Origin: an uncultured Eubacteriales bacterium
GTDB lineage: Bacteria > Bacillota > Clostridia > Oscillospirales > UBA644
Assembly (NCBI GenBank): GCA_934486965.1
Contig: CAKSQP010000071.1
Location: forward strand, 1-8,035
DNA: 8,035 bases
Direction: 5' to 3'
Shown here: positions 6,253 to 8,035 of the stretch, in pieces
Position numbering within the stretch: the stretch's first letter is position 1
How the letters are laid out: each line of letters begins with the position of its first letter
Translations under genes and position numbers: made by a program
The notes under the pieces: generated by a model
Database searches by the model: none
What the model saw: only the letters and a program-made list of their open reading frames with translations
What the model was told of the DNA's origin: nothing

Positions 6253-8035
6253 ATGTATAAAACAGGTACGGATATCGAAAAAACCGAAAGAATAAAGGCA
6301 GCGTTCGAGAAGATCAAAAACCGCGTTTATACCGACTGCGAACTTGCGTATATCGAAAGCCGCGGCGCGGGCAAATTTCAGACTGCGACGGGGATATTCT
6401 GTGCAAAAGAGGCTTTTTCGAAAGCGATAGGCACGGGAATTGCGGGTTTTTCCCTTAAAGACGTCGAAGTGCGACATTCTTCTCTCGGAAGACCGTATTT
6501 GGCCTTTTCGGGAAAACTTTCGCATTTTTCTTCCGACCGCTTTTCTCTTTCGATATCCCATACCGAAGATATTGCGACAGCGACCGTGATTTTCGACGGG
6601 GAAACAAATCTTCCCGAAAAAAGGAAATACGTTCTCACGTCGCAGATGATGAAAAACGCCGATAAGGCGGCGGCAAAGGCTGTCGGCTCGTCTCTTGTCT
6701 TAATGGAAAACGCGGCAAAAGCCCTTTGCGACTGCTGTCTTTCCTTTAACAAAAATTCGTTCGTCGTTCTGTGCGGCGGCGGAAACAACGGCGGCGACGG
6801 CATCTGCCTTTCGTCTCTTCTTGCCAAAAAAGGGAAGAGGGTGACCGTAATTCTGCTTTCGGATACGCTTTCTCCCGATTCTGAATATTATTTCGAAAGA
6901 CTTGAAAAAAGCGTTGAAAAATTCGTTTTTTCGCCCGAAACCGAAGAAAAAGCAAAAGAATTGCTGTCGCAGAGCGACGTTGCGGTCGACTGCCTTTTCG
7001 GAACGGGTTTTCACGGTTCGCTTCCCGAAAACGCAAAAAAGTTGCTTTCCTATATAAATATACCCACCGTTGCGTGCGACCTGCCGTCGGGAATTTCGGC
7101 AGACTCGGGAGAGGTTGCCGCAGGCACCCGCAAGGCTTGCAAAACGGTGACCTTCGCCGCGAAAAAGCCGTGTCATCTTCTTTTCCCCGCAAAAGATATC
7201 TGCGGCGATATAACCGTCGCCGACATCGGAATTTCCGATGAAATAATTAAGGAAAACGGCGTTTTTGCCGAAATAATAACGGAAGAAGCGGTGAAAAATT
7301 TCGTCCCCGAACGCCCCGAAAACTCAAATAAAGGCACTTTCGGAACTCTGCTTTCGGTCTGCGGTTCGGAAAATATGCCGGGGGCGGCTCTTCTCGCTTT
7401 GCGCGGTGCGATGTCTTCGGGCGTCGGGCTGTGCGTCGTCAGAGCGCCCGAAAAAGTGAAAAATATCCTCTGCACGGCGGTCCCCGAGGCGATATATACC
7501 GAAACTTCGAGAACCCCGTCGGCAATTCTCGTCGGCTGCGGACTTACGAAAGATAAAGAGGCTGTTATGTCGGTTATCGACCGCAGTCTCCCGACTCTTT
7601 TCGACGCCGACGCCTTAAACGTGATAGCCGAAAACGGCGATATCTTAAAAAAACATACCGCCGAAAAGATAATGACTCCGCACCCCGCGGAAATGGCAAG
7701 GCTTATCGGCAAAGACGTTGAATACGTTGAAAAACACCGTTTTGAAGTCGCTTTGTCTTATGCGAAAAAACATAATACCGTGCTTCTCCTCAAGGGAAGA
7801 TATACCGTTATCGCAACGCCCGACGGAAGGCTCTTTGTTTCCGAAGACGGAAATTCGGGGCTTTCGAAAGGCGGCAGCGGAGACGTTCTTTCAGGCTTTA
7901 TCGCGGGACTTCTCGCTTCAGGTTTTTCCGCCGAGGGAGCGGCTGTGTGCGGTGTTTTCTGTCAGGGGAGAGCGGCGGAATATCTGCTTTGCGAAAAAGG
8001 ACTTCGGGGGTTTGCCCCGACAGACGTTGCGGGAC
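6253..8035 (+). CDS. acpS-nnrE-nnrD: Holo-ACP synthase / NAD(P)HX epimerase / NAD(P)HX dehydratase fusion (3' end outside window)
   Basis: One open frame runs 594 codons from the ATG at 6253 to the window edge with no stop. Residues 1 to about 115 are holo-ACP synthase, which moves 4'-phosphopantetheine from CoA to acyl carrier protein. Visible motifs are GTDIEKTERI with Mg-binding Asp7, FCAKEAFSKAIGTG at 49-62 with Glu53, and SISHTED at 100-106. Residues about 128-325 are the YjeF_N epimerase NnrE, with GGGNNGGDG at 175-183, Asp246, and Asp276 in CDLPSGI. Residues about 340-594 are the ADP-dependent dehydratase NnrD, with NKGTFGTLL near 359, DADALN at 451-456, TPHPAEMARL at 475-484, KGR near 514 and GLSKGGSGDVL at 536-546 with catalytic Asp544. 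Together the last two repair hydrated NADH and NADPH. Perhaps 10-25 residues are missing at the C-terminus. There is no good Shine-Dalgarno, so reinitiation after the TGA at 6249-6251 is likely. The usual Arg of the GRFAAKEA motif is Ile48. Confidence 0.93.
   Translation, partial: MYKTGTDIEKTERIKAAFEKIKNRVYTDCELAYIESRGAGKFQTATGIFCAKEAFSKAIGTGIAGFSLKDVEVRHSSLGRPYLAFSGKLSHFSSDRFSLSISHTEDIATATVIFDGETNLPEKRKYVLTSQMMKNADKAAAKAVGSSLVLMENAAKALCDCCLSFNKNSFVVLCGGGNNGGDGICLSSLLAKKGKRVTVILLSDTLSPDSEYYFERLEKSVEKFVFSPETEEKAKELLSQSDVAVDCLFGTGFHGSLPENAKKLLSYINIPTVACDLPSGISADSGEVAAGTRKACKTVTFAAKKPCHLLFPAKDICGDITVADIGISDEIIKENGVFAEIITEEAVKNFVPERPENSNKGTFGTLLSVCGSENMPGAALLALRGAMSSGVGLCVVRAPEKVKNILCTAVPEAIYTETSRTPSAILVGCGLTKDKEAVMSVIDRSLPTLFDADALNVIAENGDILKKHTAEKIMTPHPAEMARLIGKDVEYVEKHRFEVALSYAKKHNTVLLLKGRYTVIATPDGRLFVSEDGNSGLSKGGSGDVLSGFIAGLLASGFSAEGAAVCGVFCQGRAAEYLLCEKGLRGFAPTDVAG

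Noticed and set aside
6590..6660. Possible gene boundary or frameshift between the AcpS and NnrE domains
   Set aside because: Codon-by-codon reading from 6253 stays in one frame to base 8034. The joining region has no stop and no ribosome binding site before the internal Met codons, so a true fusion is the better reading.
8004..8020. Hairpin with a 6-bp stem (TCGGGG / CCCCGA) and a 5-base loop, considered as a terminator
   Set aside because: It lies inside the coding frame of the dehydratase domain and is not followed by a run of T.
1..8035. Mobile elements, CRISPR arrays, tRNA or rRNA genes, defence or biosynthetic cassettes
   Set aside because: No repeats, transposase, integrase or RNA gene signatures were seen. 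Coding sequence fills the window except for two gaps of 17 and 21 bases and one-base gaps.

Overview
The window is a dense, single-strand (+) block of housekeeping genes from a bacterium, most likely an anaerobic Clostridia-type member of the Bacillota. The main reasons are an IreB-family protein, a Firmicutes-style PheS with a four-cysteine insert, and an AcpS domain joined to NAD(P)HX repair domains. Base composition is moderate. Codon use is distinctive: ATA and GAC/GTC/TCG are frequent, while TTA, CTA and TCA are rare. The genus cannot be told from the sequence.

Layout: the 3' end of a ribulose-phosphate 3-epimerase gene (1-223) overlaps a nicotinamidase-like cysteine hydrolase (220-855). 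That gene overlaps an AI-2E-family membrane protein (852-2000), whose stop codon directly abuts pheS (2001-3023). pheT follows after 17 bases (3041-5425), then an ireB-type gene after 21 bases (5447-5689). A two-helix membrane protein of unknown role follows (5691-6251). Last is the start and nearly all of a three-domain fusion of holo-ACP synthase, NAD(P)HX epimerase and NAD(P)HX dehydratase (6253 to the window edge). No gap exceeds 21 bases, so there is no room for an internal promoter, leader or factor-independent terminator between genes. The whole block reads as one operon, with translational coupling at several junctions (ATGA overlaps at 220 and 852, TAA-ATG at 2001, near-abutting at 5691 and 6253).

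The genes are functionally mixed: pentose phosphate metabolism, probable NAD salvage, a membrane permease-like protein, charging and proofreading of tRNA-Phe, a serine/threonine kinase target protein, acyl carrier protein activation and NAD(P)H damage repair. I see no mobile element, CRISPR array, RNA gene, defence system or repeat, and no good evidence of a new biological system. The points most worth a second look are the AcpS-NnrE-NnrD fusion with an altered AcpS motif, ireB lying outside its usual alaS-ruvX neighbourhood, and pheST lacking space for its own leader.
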